A DNA stretch of 64,000 nt, from NCBI GenBank assembly GCA_963844635.1, contig CAWJPD010000008.1, positions 496,001 through 560,000 of the forward strand, read 5' to 3'. Origin of the DNA: JAJPKK01 sp963844635 (GTDB lineage: Bacteria; Pseudomonadota; Alphaproteobacteria; Rhizobiales; Xanthobacteraceae). The notes below the pieces were generated by a model. That model was not told where the DNA came from and ran no database searches. It saw only the letters and a list, made by a program, of their open reading frames with translations. Each line of letters opens with the position of its first letter. Within the stretch, counting starts at the first letter, position 1. Below are positions 36,085 to 45,666 of the stretch, one piece after another. The position numbers were made by a program, and so were the translations under genes.

Positions 36085-37068
36085 TCATTCCGACTTGATG
36101 CCGCTTTCCTTGACGATGACCTTCCACTTCGCCATCTCGCTGACGAAGTAGCCGCCGAACTCGGTCGGGCTCATGGCCGCGGTCTCCGCGCCCCCAAGCG
36201 CCAAATGCTTCTGCACGTCGGGCGAATTCTCTGCGGTCCGAATTTCGCTGTTCAATCGATCGACGATTCCCTTCGCCGTGCCCGCCGGGGCGAAAACGCC
36301 CCACCAGTTCACGGCTTGGTAGCCTGGAACCCCGGCTTCCGAGATGGTCGGTATGTCCGAGAGAATCGGGCTGCGGGTCGATCCGCCGGTGCCCAGCGCG
36401 CGCAGTTTTCCGGCGCGAATTTGAGGCACGGCCTGCACCATCGAACTGAACATCAGTTTGGTGTGTCCGCCGAGGATATCGACCATCGCGGGGCCACCGC
36501 CCTTGAATGGAACATGGAGGATATCAACGCCCGCCATCAGCTTGAACAACTCGCCGCCAAGCTGCTGAAAACTGCCGACTCCGGCGGACGCGTATTGCAA
36601 TTCACCCGGATGCTTTTTCGCCAGTGCGATCAGGTCCTGCACGGAATGCACCGGCAGCGACGGGTGCGCGACAAGCACGTTGGGTCCCCTGGCGAACAGG
36701 CCGACCGCGGTAAAATCCTTCACCGGATCGTAGGTGAGTTTGAAGAGCCACGGGTTAATGCAGTGCGCGAGCGAAACCAGCAGCAGCGTGTAACCGTCCG
36801 GAGGCGATCGCGCCGCGATCTCGGCGCCGATCACCCCGGCGGCGCCGCCGCGGTTGTCAACGACGACCTGCTTGCCAAGGCGTTCACCCAGACTGGTCGC
36901 CATCAGCCGGCCGATGACGTCATTTCCTCCTCCGGGCGGGAAAGGGACGACGAGCCTGATCGGCCGCATCGGGTATTCGCCAGCGACGACGCAAGCGACG
37001 TCTCCACGTGCAGCAAGTGCGAGCGCAAACGTCGCCATCACCAGGCGCGCAACCCGCCCTCGCTCCAT
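36085..37068 (-). CDS. tctC: Tripartite tricarboxylate transporter substrate-binding protein (Bug/TctC family)
   Basis: GGAGGAGACG precedes ATG 37068. After a signal peptide (LVMATFALALAARGDVACVV) the 327-residue protein shows the family start YPMRPIRLVVPFPPGGGNDV, VDNRGGAAGVIGAEIAA, PPDGYTLLLVSLAH, and FKGGGPAMVDILGGHTKLMF. It is the periplasmic receptor for a carboxylate, feeding tctBA just downstream (230 bp away). The substrate is not predictable from sequence. Confidence 0.9.
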   Translation of the reverse strand: MERGRVARLVMATFALALAARGDVACVVAGEYPMRPIRLVVPFPPGGGNDVIGRLMATSLGERLGKQVVVDNRGGAAGVIGAEIAARSPPDGYTLLLVSLAHCINPWLFKLTYDPVKDFTAVGLFARGPNVLVAHPSLPVHSVQDLIALAKKHPGELQYASAGVGSFQQLGGELFKLMAGVDILHVPFKGGGPAMVDILGGHTKLMFSSMVQAVPQIRAGKLRALGTGGSTRSPILSDIPTISEAGVPGYQAVNWWGVFAPAGTAKGIVDRLNSEIRTAENSPDVQKHLALGGAETAAMSPTEFGGYFVSEMAKWKVIVKESGIKSE

Positions 37069-37321
37069 CGTCTCCTCCTATTTCGTTTCTTATTAGGCGC
37101 TATCGCGCCAGCATATTACGAAAGACGGCGCCGCCTCAATGTAAAGGCGCGGCTCGGTTCATTACGCGCGATTGTCGGTGAACCGCACTACGATTTGTGC
37201 GGCAAATGCTCGCGTAACGAGCAGAACCGATGCCGTGGCCGTGCGCGGGCGGTCTGTCGTGGAACGCTATGCCATGACCGCCGACGTTGGCCGCCGGTCC
37301 ATGCTCCTAAAGGGCCGCACC

Positions 37322-39631
37322 TCACCCTCTGGCTTGCGCTGCAATCGGCAGTCGAAGAAGGACGACGGTTCCTTTGTTCACGGTGGAGCGGATACGCATG
37401 GCGCCGCCATGCAGATCGGCGAGCGACTTGGCGATCGCGAGGCCCAGGCCCGAACCCTGGTGAGTCTTGGTGAGCAAGCTCTCCACCTGTTCGAACGGGC
37501 GGCCGAGCTTGTTGAGAGCGTCCTTCGGAATGCCGATGCCGGTGTCTTCGAAGGCAACCGCGACGCAGCCCGCACACAGCCGCGCCCGCACTCGCACCCG
37601 GCCCCCCTCGGGGGTGAACTTCACGGCGTTGGACAAAAGGTTGATCGCAATCTGCATGATCGCGCGGCGGTCCGCCTGCAACCGCGTCCTTGGCGCGACA
37701 TCGGTCACCAAGGTCAGCCGCTTCTGCGACGCGCGGCCCGCGATCACGCGCATGGCGTCGGTTACGATTTCATTGATGTCGATCTCTTCGAAATCCAGCT
37801 TGATACGGCCGGCCTCGATTTTCGCCATATCGAGGACATCGTTGATGACATCGAGCAGGAACTCGCCGCTGCGTTTGATGTCCCCGCAATATTCGTCGTA
37901 TTTCGCCGAGCCGAGCGGGCCGAACATGCGCGCTTCCATGATCTCGGAAAAGCCGATGATGGCGTTTAGCGGTGTGCGCAGTTCGTGGCTCATGCTGGCG
38001 AGGAACGTCGATTTGGCCCGGTTGGCCTCCTCGGCGCGCGTCTTTTCCTCGGCGCAACGGTCGGCGAGGTCAGCGAGTTGGTGTGCCTGGGTTTCCAGCG
38101 CCTGCTGCGATCGGCGCAGGTCGTCGACGGTTGCCATCAGCTGTTGCTCGCTGGCGGCGAGCCGGGCGGCGTGCTGCTTGATCGCGGTTACGTCGGTGCC
38201 GACTGAGACATAACCACCGTCCTTGGTGCGTCGCTCGCTGATATGCAGCCACCGCCCGTCCTCGAGCTTCGCTTCGAAGGTGCGCGCGCCCGGACCATCG
38301 AGCTGGTGGGTCGTCTCCACGGCGTCGTCATTTGTCGTCCGGCCGCGGATGGTCGGCTTGCGCTCCGCGGCCAGAATGCGGTCATAAGGCATGCCCGCCA
38401 CGACCGCCTCGTCGGGCAGGTTATGGAGCGCCTGAAAATTCGAATTGCAGAGCACCAGCCGGTTCTCCGCGTCCCACAGCACGAAGGCCTCCGGTATCGT
38501 CTCGATGGCGTCGCGCAGCCGGATGTCGGCGGCAGCAGTTTGCTCGGCGAGGCGCTTCTGCTCGGATACGTCGACCGCAATTCCGATCAGGTGGAAGCCA
38601 GGCTCATCGGGTTGGCGGGTGATGTCGCAGCGAACCCGCAGCCAAACCCAGCCGCCCTGGGCATGGCGCATGCGGAATTCGCGATCGATCGCCGTTGTCC
38701 TGCCTTCCGCTACCTGTGCGGCGAGATCGTAAAGGGTCACGTCCGCGGGATGGACGAGGTCGTTCACCTCGCCGAAAGTGAGCAGCTGATCGCGCGGCTC
38801 GCGTCCAAGGATCTCGAACATCGAATACGACCAGAAGATGCGGCCGCGGCCGAGGTCCCAGTCCCATAATCCGCAACGCCCGCGGTTGAGCGCGGTGTCG
38901 ACCCTGCGGCGGACCATTTCGTGGATTACGTCGGCCTCACGCGCCCGTGTCGATTGCCAATGAAACGCGAAGCCAAGGATCAGCACCACGAAGCCCGTGG
39001 TCGCCGACAAGGTGGCCGTCAGCACGGCGTCCGCGCGCCATGGCGCCAGGGTCGGCGACTTGGCGGCAACGAGCGCGAGCTGCCCCAGCGGAGCCAGCAG
39101 GTGGCGTACCGTGACCGTCGCGGCGGTGCCGTCGGGCAGCGGCATCTCCATGGCACCTGCGCTGGCGCCCAGCGTCGTGAGCGGCTGATCGGGGCCGAGC
39201 ACGTCGATGAGAGCCTGCCCGATCGCGGATCGCTCCGGCTCGGCGACGATGACAACGCCATTGGCATCGGAAACAAGGAAAGTCCCATGGCCGCCGTAAC
39301 GCGCGATGGCGCCGAGAACGATCTCATGCACCTGGCGCGCGATTTCGTCCGGACCTGCGATTTCGCGATCGAGGCGGCCCGCGAGCGTGTCGGCCGCCAT
39401 CTCGATATCTGCGGTAATCGCGACCAGCGCATCGCGGCGGCGGTCGTAAACTTGGGTCCCGGTCCCGATCGCCATCGTCATCAGGAACGTGATGATCAGG
39501 ATCGGCACGGCGCGGCGCAGCGCCGCCTCACCGACGAGCAGGCGCCGATAGGCAGGCTTCGCGATCGATTGCGCCAATCCCTTGATCGAGTCAGTACTTG
39601 TCGACGCGCGCGCAACATCGGCTGGCGCCAT
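37322..39631 (-). CDS. Membrane PAS-domain sensor histidine kinase (PleC-like)
   Basis: A poly-G Shine-Dalgarno 8 bases before ATG 39631 fixes the start (769 residues). Order: membrane helix VPILIITFLMTMAIGTG, a periplasmic sensor of about 130 residues (YGGHGTFLVSDANGVVIVAE), a second helix ATTGFVVLILGFAFHWQ, a PAS/PAC (GLWDWDLGRGRIFWS, FRMRHAQGGWVWLRVRC), a second PAS (IPEAFVLWDAENRLVLCNSN), a coiled coil, HisKA with phospho-His near residue 549 (SHELRTPLNAIIGFSEIM) and HATPase_c (NLLSNAVKF, DTGIGIP, GSGLGLAIAK). No receiver domain is attached. The FGPLGSAKYDEYCGDI stretch is typical of PleC-type kinases of Rhizobiales. Confidence 0.9.
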   Translation of the reverse strand: MAPADVARASTSTDSIKGLAQSIAKPAYRRLLVGEAALRRAVPILIITFLMTMAIGTGTQVYDRRRDALVAITADIEMAADTLAGRLDREIAGPDEIARQVHEIVLGAIARYGGHGTFLVSDANGVVIVAEPERSAIGQALIDVLGPDQPLTTLGASAGAMEMPLPDGTAATVTVRHLLAPLGQLALVAAKSPTLAPWRADAVLTATLSATTGFVVLILGFAFHWQSTRAREADVIHEMVRRRVDTALNRGRCGLWDWDLGRGRIFWSYSMFEILGREPRDQLLTFGEVNDLVHPADVTLYDLAAQVAEGRTTAIDREFRMRHAQGGWVWLRVRCDITRQPDEPGFHLIGIAVDVSEQKRLAEQTAAADIRLRDAIETIPEAFVLWDAENRLVLCNSNFQALHNLPDEAVVAGMPYDRILAAERKPTIRGRTTNDDAVETTHQLDGPGARTFEAKLEDGRWLHISERRTKDGGYVSVGTDVTAIKQHAARLAASEQQLMATVDDLRRSQQALETQAHQLADLADRCAEEKTRAEEANRAKSTFLASMSHELRTPLNAIIGFSEIMEARMFGPLGSAKYDEYCGDIKRSGEFLLDVINDVLDMAKIEAGRIKLDFEEIDINEIVTDAMRVIAGRASQKRLTLVTDVAPRTRLQADRRAIMQIAINLLSNAVKFTPEGGRVRVRARLCAGCVAVAFEDTGIGIPKDALNKLGRPFEQVESLLTKTHQGSGLGLAIAKSLADLHGGAMRIRSTVNKGTVVLLRLPIAAQARG

Positions 39632-39816
39632 CGCTCGGTCCCCCCACCACCGATAAAGGCATCGGTCCCCGGTCCGGAAGGGGCGGCTCGTCTCTCCCAA
39701 ATCACCAGCATAAGAATCAAATCGCAATTCCTTGTCGAGAGTTCGGGATTCCAAATTCAAAAAAAAGTCTTAACAGCCCGCCGTCGCAAACTGCGGTGCT
39801 TCAGGCATTACTTTAC

Positions 39817-39825
39817 TTATCCACA
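39817..39825 (+). promoter_or_regulatory. Perfect DnaA-box sequence
   Basis: TTATCCACA matches the high-affinity DnaA box. It lies in the gap between pepN and the histidine kinase. It is single, so it is not evidence for an origin and may be chance. Confidence 0.35.
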
Positions 39826-39915
39826 ATGCAGGCGCGACGGCGCGGGCTAGCTTGACTCGATTTCGGCCGCGCTCCGGGAAACCACCTCCGGCGCTCATCG
39901 AGCGCGCGCCGGCGC

Positions 39916-42570
39916 TCACGCCCCGCCGAGCGTGCGGGTGACGATGTCATTCACGTCGCGGGACAGCGAGGGTGCGGCCGCGATCCTCCTCAATTCCGCC
40001 TCGGCACGATCGCGTCGCTGCGGTTCGAGCGCGCGCCACGAGCGAAACGCCGTCATCAACCGCGCCGCGACCTGCGGATTGGCCGCGTCCAGCCCCAGCA
40101 TGGTATCGGCATGGAAAGCATACCCCGCGCCATCGGGCCGGTTGAACTGGGTCTGGTTGGCCTGGGCGAAATTGCCGATCAGCGCGCGCACGCGATTGGG
40201 ATTGGACATCGAGAAGGCCGGATGGGTGGTGAGGCGCTTGACGCGGTCGAGCGTGTCGACCTCCGGGATGACAGCCTGCAGCGCGAACCATTTGTCGATG
40301 ATGAGCGCGTCGCCTTCATAACGCCGATAGAAGTCATCAAAGGCCGCCTGCCGCTCGGGAACGGCATGGTATGACAGCGTCGCCAATGCGGCGATGCGGT
40401 CGGTCATGTTGTCGGCACTTCGATACTGGGTGGCGGCACGGGCAATGCCCGCGCTGCTGCCGTCGGCCGCCAGCAAGTCGAGGCATACGTTCTTCACCGC
40501 ACGTCGTCCGGCGCTGGCGGCATCAGGGCTGAACGGCCCGCTCTCGGCCATCTGCTGATAGGCTTCGAGGAGCGCCGCCTCGAGCGCCGCGCCGATCTCG
40601 GCGCGCAGCGCGCGCCGAGAGGCAAAAATCGCGTCGGGATCGACATCGCGGCCGATCTCGCGCGCGATATCGCCTTCCGAAGGCAAGGCCAGCGCCTGGG
40701 CAATGAACGCCGGCTCCAATGACTTGTCCGCGAGGATGGCGGCGAGCGCGCCCACAAGCTCATTGGATCGGCGCGCCGCTCCGGCGGCGCCGCGCTGCGC
40801 TGCCACATTGGTGATCAACAGCGCTGTCGCCAGCGTCTGAACCGCCTGCCAGCGGTTGAACGGATCGCTGTCATGGGCAGCGAGGAAAGCAAGGTCGCCA
40901 TCGCGCAGATTGGCGGTGAGCCGCACCGGCGCCGAAAAGCCGCGATTGAGCGAGGCGACGGGAGGCGCAGCGACGCCGGTGAAGACGAAGCTCTCCTTTG
41001 CTTTCGTGAGCGTGAGCACGCCACGTTCGAGCTTGCGGCCATCGGCGAGAACGAGCGGAAGCTCTCGGCCGTCCGCGCCCAGCAAGCCGATGGCGAATGG
41101 CATCGCCATCGGTTCTTTCACCGGCTGGCCCGGCGTCGCGGGCAGCACTTGGCTGATTTCGAGCGTATAGGTTTTGGCGCCCGCTTCGTGGTTCCCTTGT
41201 ACGACGAGTTCGGGCGTGCCGGACTGGCTGTACCAGAGCATGAACTGCGACAGGTCGTGTTGCGCGGCCTCTGCAAAGCAGGCGACGAATTCGTCGACCG
41301 TGGCAGCGCGCCCGTCGTTGCGGCGAAAATACAAATCCATGCCGGCGCGAAAGCGATCGGTCCCCAACAGCGTTTTCAACATCCGCACCAGTTCCGCGCC
41401 TTTCTCGTAGACGGTCGCGGTATAGAAATTGCTGATCTCGCGATAGGCCTCCGGGCGCACCGGATGGGCGAGAGGGCCTGCGTCCTCGACAAACTGATGG
41501 GCGCGCAGCGCGCGCACGTCCGCGATGCGCTTGACCGGGCGCGAGCGCATGTCGGAGGTAAACTCCTGGTCGCGGAAGACGGTGAGGCCCTCCTTCAAGC
41601 AGAGCTGGAACCAGTCGCGGCAGGTGATGCGGTTGCCGGTCCAGTTGTGGAAATATTCATGCGCGATGATCGCTTCGACGGAGCCAAAATCCTGATCGGT
41701 CGCGGTTTCCGGCGAGGCCAGCACGTTCTTGTCGTTGAAGATGTTGAGGCCCTTGTTTTCCATTGCCCCCATGTTGAAATAGGAGACAGCGACGATCATG
41801 AAAATGTCGAGGTCGTACTCGCGTCCGAACGCCTGCTCGTCCCAGCGCATCGAACGCTTGAGCGCACCCATCGCGTAGTCGGCCCGCGGCTCCTTTCCGG
41901 GTTCGACATAGATTCTCAGGGCGACCTGTCGTCCCGACATTGTGGTGAAGGAGTCCTCGACAACACCAAGGGCGCCGCCGACCAGCGCGAAGAGGTAACA
42001 AGGCTTTGGGAAGGGATCGTTCCACACCGCGAAATGGCGCGGCGTCCCTGCAACGTCGCCCGACTGGATCAAATTTCCATTCGACAACAGGATCGGCGTG
42101 TCGGCTTTGTCTGCCTCGAGGCGCGTGGTGAACACCGCCATTACGTCCGGGCGATCGGGGAAATAGGTAATGCGGCGGAAGCCCTCCGCCTCGCACTGGG
42201 TGGTATAGGCGCTGCCTGAGCGATATAGGCCCATCAGCTTGGTGTTGGCGGAGGGGTCAAGTTCGGTCTCCGTCTCCAGCACGAAGGCGCGCGGCGGCGG
42301 TTGCAAAATGGTGAGCTTCTCGGGACTTGCGACAAAAGCGTCCGCAGCGAGTTCCTCTCCGTCGAGCTTGACGGAGGTGAGCCGCAATTCATCGCCGTCG
42401 AGCACGACAGGCGCGGGCGCCGCCGCCTGCGGATTGGGCCTGAGCCTCAGACGGGCGCGAACGCGCGTGTGTGTCGGATCGAGCGAAACATCGAGGTCCA
42501 CGGTGTCGACGAGCCAGTCCGGCGGGCGATAATCGGCAAGGCGGACGGGAACGGCTTGTTCTGTGCGCAT
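39916..42570 (-). CDS. pepN: Aminopeptidase N (M1 family)
   Basis: PepN is a cytoplasmic zinc aminopeptidase with broad specificity. From ATG 42570 (MRTEQAVPVRLADYRPPDWL) it has 884 residues. It holds the substrate motif GAMENKGLNIFN, the zinc site HEYFHNWTGNRITCRDWFQL with the second Glu in LKEGLTVFRDQEF, and the C-terminal helical domain (ALPSEGDIAREIG, DVNDIVTRTLGG). A GTG three codons upstream could also serve as start. Confidence 0.95.
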   Translation of the reverse strand: MRTEQAVPVRLADYRPPDWLVDTVDLDVSLDPTHTRVRARLRLRPNPQAAAPAPVVLDGDELRLTSVKLDGEELAADAFVASPEKLTILQPPPRAFVLETETELDPSANTKLMGLYRSGSAYTTQCEAEGFRRITYFPDRPDVMAVFTTRLEADKADTPILLSNGNLIQSGDVAGTPRHFAVWNDPFPKPCYLFALVGGALGVVEDSFTTMSGRQVALRIYVEPGKEPRADYAMGALKRSMRWDEQAFGREYDLDIFMIVAVSYFNMGAMENKGLNIFNDKNVLASPETATDQDFGSVEAIIAHEYFHNWTGNRITCRDWFQLCLKEGLTVFRDQEFTSDMRSRPVKRIADVRALRAHQFVEDAGPLAHPVRPEAYREISNFYTATVYEKGAELVRMLKTLLGTDRFRAGMDLYFRRNDGRAATVDEFVACFAEAAQHDLSQFMLWYSQSGTPELVVQGNHEAGAKTYTLEISQVLPATPGQPVKEPMAMPFAIGLLGADGRELPLVLADGRKLERGVLTLTKAKESFVFTGVAAPPVASLNRGFSAPVRLTANLRDGDLAFLAAHDSDPFNRWQAVQTLATALLITNVAAQRGAAGAARRSNELVGALAAILADKSLEPAFIAQALALPSEGDIAREIGRDVDPDAIFASRRALRAEIGAALEAALLEAYQQMAESGPFSPDAASAGRRAVKNVCLDLLAADGSSAGIARAATQYRSADNMTDRIAALATLSYHAVPERQAAFDDFYRRYEGDALIIDKWFALQAVIPEVDTLDRVKRLTTHPAFSMSNPNRVRALIGNFAQANQTQFNRPDGAGYAFHADTMLGLDAANPQVAARLMTAFRSWRALEPQRRDRAEAELRRIAAAPSLSRDVNDIVTRTLGGA

Positions 42571-42629
42571 GCGGGCCACCGGATGGGATGAATTTGATCG
42601 AGTGGTCTAAGCCGTCTGCCCGGATTTTC

Positions 42630-42771
42630 CTAGAGTGGGATGCGTTCGGCTTGAACGACTCCCGTTCGGTTCTCTTTGCGCACCGTCGCGGACTGCGCTC
42701 GACGACGATGCGTGGTGATTTTGCGCATGATCTTCGTCCGAAAAGTCTGCAACTTTTCGGGATCATGCGCT
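42630..42771 (+). repeat. Dispersed palindromic element, full copy
   Basis: Left block TAGAGTGGGATGCGTTCGGC, then GGTTCTCTTTGCGCA, one 47-bp unit with CGGACTGCGCTCGACGACGA and TGCGTGGTGATTTT, then the palindrome GCGCATGATC, TCCGAAAAGTCTGCAAC, TTTTCGG and GATCATGCGC. The palindromic arms are perfect. It sits 75 bp upstream of the alcohol dehydrogenase start. Confidence 0.88.
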
Positions 42772-42846
42772 ACGGCCGTCCCGACCCGAACGAGCCTGCG
42801 CTGGCAAAGGAGTTTCACATCGGAACGGCGGAAGCGAGCAACCGAC

Positions 42847-43857
42847 ATGAGCACGATGCGAGCGATGGTTCTCAACCGGCCCGGCGCGCCACTGGCGATG
42901 CGCGAGCGCCCAATTCCGCAGCCTGGCGCCGGCGATATCCTCGTTGAGGTTTCCACCTGCGGCGTGTGCCGGACCGATCTTCACGTGGTCGATGGCGAGC
43001 TGACCCACCCCAAGCTGCCGATCGTCCCCGGCCATGAAATTGTCGGTCGCGTTGCCGCTTGCGGCGATGGCGTGACCGGTCTTGCGATCGGTGCGCGCGT
43101 TGGCATTCCGTGGCTTGGCGCGACCTGCGGCGTCTGTCCCTATTGCCGCAGTGCGCGCGAGAACCTGTGCGATGCGCCGACCTTTACCGGCTATACACGC
43201 GACGGCGGCTACGCCACTCACGTGCTCGCCGATGCGCGCTATTGCTTTCCCCTCCCCGAGGCGCTCGACGATGTCGCCGCTGCGCCGCTTCTGTGCGCCG
43301 GTCTGATCGGCTGGCGCTGTTATCGGACGGCGGGAGAAGGCGCGGCGCTGGGGCTTTACGGCTTCGGGGCCGCGGCGCACATCCTGTGTCAGGTGGCGGT
43401 GTGGCAGGGACGACGTGTTTATGCGTTTACGCGGCCTGGCGACGAGGCCGGGCAGGCCTTTGCACGCTCTCTCGGGGCAAATTGGGCGGCCGGCTCCGAC
43501 GAAATGCCGCCCGAACCGCTCGACGCTGCGATCATCTTCGCCCCGGTCGGGGCGCTGGTTCCGGCTGCGCTGCGCGCGGTAAAAAAGGGCGGCCGGGTCG
43601 TCTGCGGCGGCATTCACATGTCGGACATCCCGAGCTTTCCCTACGACATCCTGTGGGAGGAGCGGCAACTCATGTCCGTCGCGAACCTCACCCGCCTTGA
43701 CGCGCGCGAGTTTCTCGATGTCGCGCGCAGGATCTTGCAGCAAGGCGCACTCATGATCGAGACCGTCCGCTATCCGCTCGATAAGGCCAATACCGCGCTC
43801 GATGATCTGCGCGGCGGCAGGCTGCAAGGGGCCGCCGTCCTCTGCAATAGGCTGTAG
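42847..43857 (+). CDS. Zinc-dependent alcohol dehydrogenase
   Basis: The 336-residue MDR enzyme has the catalytic-zinc Cys in STCGVCRTDLHVV, the GHEIVGRV His-Glu motif, and four structural-zinc cysteines in GATCGVCPYCRSARENLC. The nucleotide site is GLYGFGAAAHILCQVAVWQG. It resembles the AdhP-like group acting on primary alcohols. The start ATG 42847 (MSTMRAMVLNRPG) is chosen because the frame upstream is translated repeat. Neighbours do not suggest a pathway. Confidence 0.88.
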   Translation: MSTMRAMVLNRPGAPLAMRERPIPQPGAGDILVEVSTCGVCRTDLHVVDGELTHPKLPIVPGHEIVGRVAACGDGVTGLAIGARVGIPWLGATCGVCPYCRSARENLCDAPTFTGYTRDGGYATHVLADARYCFPLPEALDDVAAAPLLCAGLIGWRCYRTAGEGAALGLYGFGAAAHILCQVAVWQGRRVYAFTRPGDEAGQAFARSLGANWAAGSDEMPPEPLDAAIIFAPVGALVPAALRAVKKGGRVVCGGIHMSDIPSFPYDILWEERQLMSVANLTRLDAREFLDVARRILQQGALMIETVRYPLDKANTALDDLRGGRLQGAAVLCNRL

Positions 43858-43955
43858 GGTGGGCGCGGCCGAACGTAGGTGCGACGTTGACCAATTCTAC
43901 GGTGTCATCGCCCCAACTGACAGGCGTATCATTTCGAAATCGCCGAAATGTTCAA

Positions 43956-44363
43956 CTACGGCACCGCCGCGTCGACGGCCTGCGCCAACGCGCAGGTCGC
44001 GGGGCCGACCACGATCCTAGGTCTCAGCAGCCGTGCATCGGGACCGGCCGCGGCGAGGGCCGCCGCTTCCGCGAGCGAGGGCACGCCGGCGGCGGCGATT
44101 GACCGTTCCGATTTCGTGAGTGTGCGTGGTGCCGCCGCTTCGAGGTCGGCTTGGCCGACGGCGACGAGCGGCACGCCAATGGCAGCCGCGGCCGCTCTCG
44201 CAGCTTCACTCGCCTTGACTTCCGATGTCGCGACCGCCGACAGCGCCGCTACCGAAAGGCCGGCGTGGTCCAATGCGGTCGTGATTGCAGCCACCATATC
44301 GTCGGCTTTCGCGTTGCGGCGGAACCCGATGCCGGCCACGATCACGGCTTTACCCAAGTCCAT
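43956..44363 (-). CDS. cobE: Cobalamin biosynthesis protein CobE / CbiG C-terminal domain
   Basis: CobE is a small protein of the aerobic B12 pathway related to the C-terminal half of CbiG. The 135 residues show IVAGIGFRRNAKADDMVAAI, LSAVATSEVKASEAARAAAA, GVPLVAVGQADLEAAAPRT, SIAAAGVPSLAEAAALAAAG and a C-terminal GPATCALAQAVDAAVP. The ATG lies inside the end of cobL (22-base overlap), so the two are co-translated. Confidence 0.85.
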   Translation of the reverse strand: MDLGKAVIVAGIGFRRNAKADDMVAAITTALDHAGLSVAALSAVATSEVKASEAARAAAAAIGVPLVAVGQADLEAAAPRTLTKSERSIAAAGVPSLAEAAALAAAGPDARLLRPRIVVGPATCALAQAVDAAVP

Positions 44364-45622
44364 TGCGTCACCGGGAGCGCGGGCCGCCATCCGGTGCAAT
44401 TGCCGAGCCCATCCGCGCGCGCGAGCGCGATGCGCAGAAGTTCGCCGCCGCAGACGGCACGGCGGGCGAGCAACAGCCCCTCGGTTTCCAAGGTCACGGC
44501 ATTGACGACGAGGCGTCCGCCGCAAGCGAGCGCCGCTATCGCCTGATCGAGGACACCTTCGTCCGCGGCGCCGCCGCCGATGAAAACCGCATCCGGTCGC
44601 CGCAGTCCGGCGAGTGCCGCGGGCGCCGTGCCGGTGACGATCTCGAGTCCCGGTACGCCGAGTGCAGCGGCATTGCGGGCGATGCGGGCGGCGCGATTCG
44701 GCCGTGCCTCGATCGCGATCGCGCGCTGCATCGGGTCGGTCAACATCCATTCGACTGCGACCGAGCCGGCGCCGGCACCGATATCCCAAAGCAACTCGCC
44801 CCGTCGCGGCGCCAGCGCCGACAGCGTCATGGCGCGGATTTCCCGCTTGGTGAGCTGGCCGTCATGCTCGAACAGATGGTCGGGCAAGCCGCTGGCACGC
44901 GAAATAATTCTTGCGTCAGCGGCGGCCCAGATCTCGATCGCGACGGTATTGAGTTCGCAAATCCCGGCAAGGTCGAATGCCGCGGCGGTCGCCTGGCGGA
45001 TGCGCTCACGCGGACCGCCGAGCGCTTCCATTACGATAAATCGCGAGTCGCCAAAGCCGGAGTCTTCGAGCAGCCGCGCCAGCAGGCGTGGCGCCTCGCC
45101 GTCCGCAGTCAGGGCCAGCACCCGGCGGCCGGGCTGCAAATGCGGCCGCACCAGGTCGAGTGCGCGCCCGTTCAGCGCGATCTGCGCAGTCTCGGGAAGC
45201 GCCCAGCCGAGCCGGGCCGCGGCCAGGCTGAAGGCCGAAGGGGCCGGCACGGTCACGCGCTCGGGTGCAGCGACATGCCGGGCAAGCAGTGAGCCGACGC
45301 CGTACATGAAGGGATCGCCCGACGCGAGGACGCAAACCGGCTGGCCACGTTCCGCGAGCACGGTATCGACGGCGCGGTCGAACGGCGAGGGCCACAGGCG
45401 GGTTGCGCCCCGGATCAGCGGCGCAGCAAGCGCAAGATGCCGCTTCCCGCCGAACACGACCGCGGCACCCGCGACCAGCGCGCGGGCGACTGGAACGAGG
45501 CCCTCGATCCCATCTTCGCCGATACCAACGATAGAGAGCCAGCGCTGCGCCCCGGCGTCCTGCAACGGCTTCAGTGTCATCTCCGGAAAAAGGGCCGGGA
45601 CCTCAGGTTCCGCTTCGCACAT
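44342..45622 (-). CDS. cobL: Precorrin-6Y C5,15-methyltransferase (decarboxylating)
   Basis: CobL methylates C5 and C15 of precorrin-6Y and decarboxylates C12. The N-terminal tetrapyrrole methylase domain has SIVGIGEDGIEGLVPVARAL and VLASGDPFMYGVGSLLARHV; the C-terminal CbiT-like domain starts near GQLTKREIRAMTLSALAPRR and has LLWDIGAGAGSVAVEWML (SAM site) and DAVFIGGGAADEGVLDQAIA. At 426 residues both halves are complete. Several starts are possible; ATG 45622 is used. It is divergent from the cytochrome b gene 45 bases away. The rest of the corrin ring pathway is not in the window. Confidence 0.93.
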   Translation of the reverse strand: MCEAEPEVPALFPEMTLKPLQDAGAQRWLSIVGIGEDGIEGLVPVARALVAGAAVVFGGKRHLALAAPLIRGATRLWPSPFDRAVDTVLAERGQPVCVLASGDPFMYGVGSLLARHVAAPERVTVPAPSAFSLAAARLGWALPETAQIALNGRALDLVRPHLQPGRRVLALTADGEAPRLLARLLEDSGFGDSRFIVMEALGGPRERIRQATAAAFDLAGICELNTVAIEIWAAADARIISRASGLPDHLFEHDGQLTKREIRAMTLSALAPRRGELLWDIGAGAGSVAVEWMLTDPMQRAIAIEARPNRAARIARNAAALGVPGLEIVTGTAPAALAGLRRPDAVFIGGGAADEGVLDQAIAALACGGRLVVNAVTLETEGLLLARRAVCGGELLRIALARADGLGNCTGWRPALPVTQWTWVKP

Positions 45623-45666
45623 CAATGGACGATCTTTCAGCCGACCTCATATGGTAAGAGGAGGCC

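Noticed and set aside
39817..39825. Replication origin near the DnaA box
   Set aside because: A single box without dnaA, dnaN or parAB neighbours or an AT-rich region is not enough.
42676..42846. Upstream extension of the alcohol dehydrogenase
   Set aside because: It also translates the palindromic element (FVRKVCNFSG) and precedes the conserved family start.
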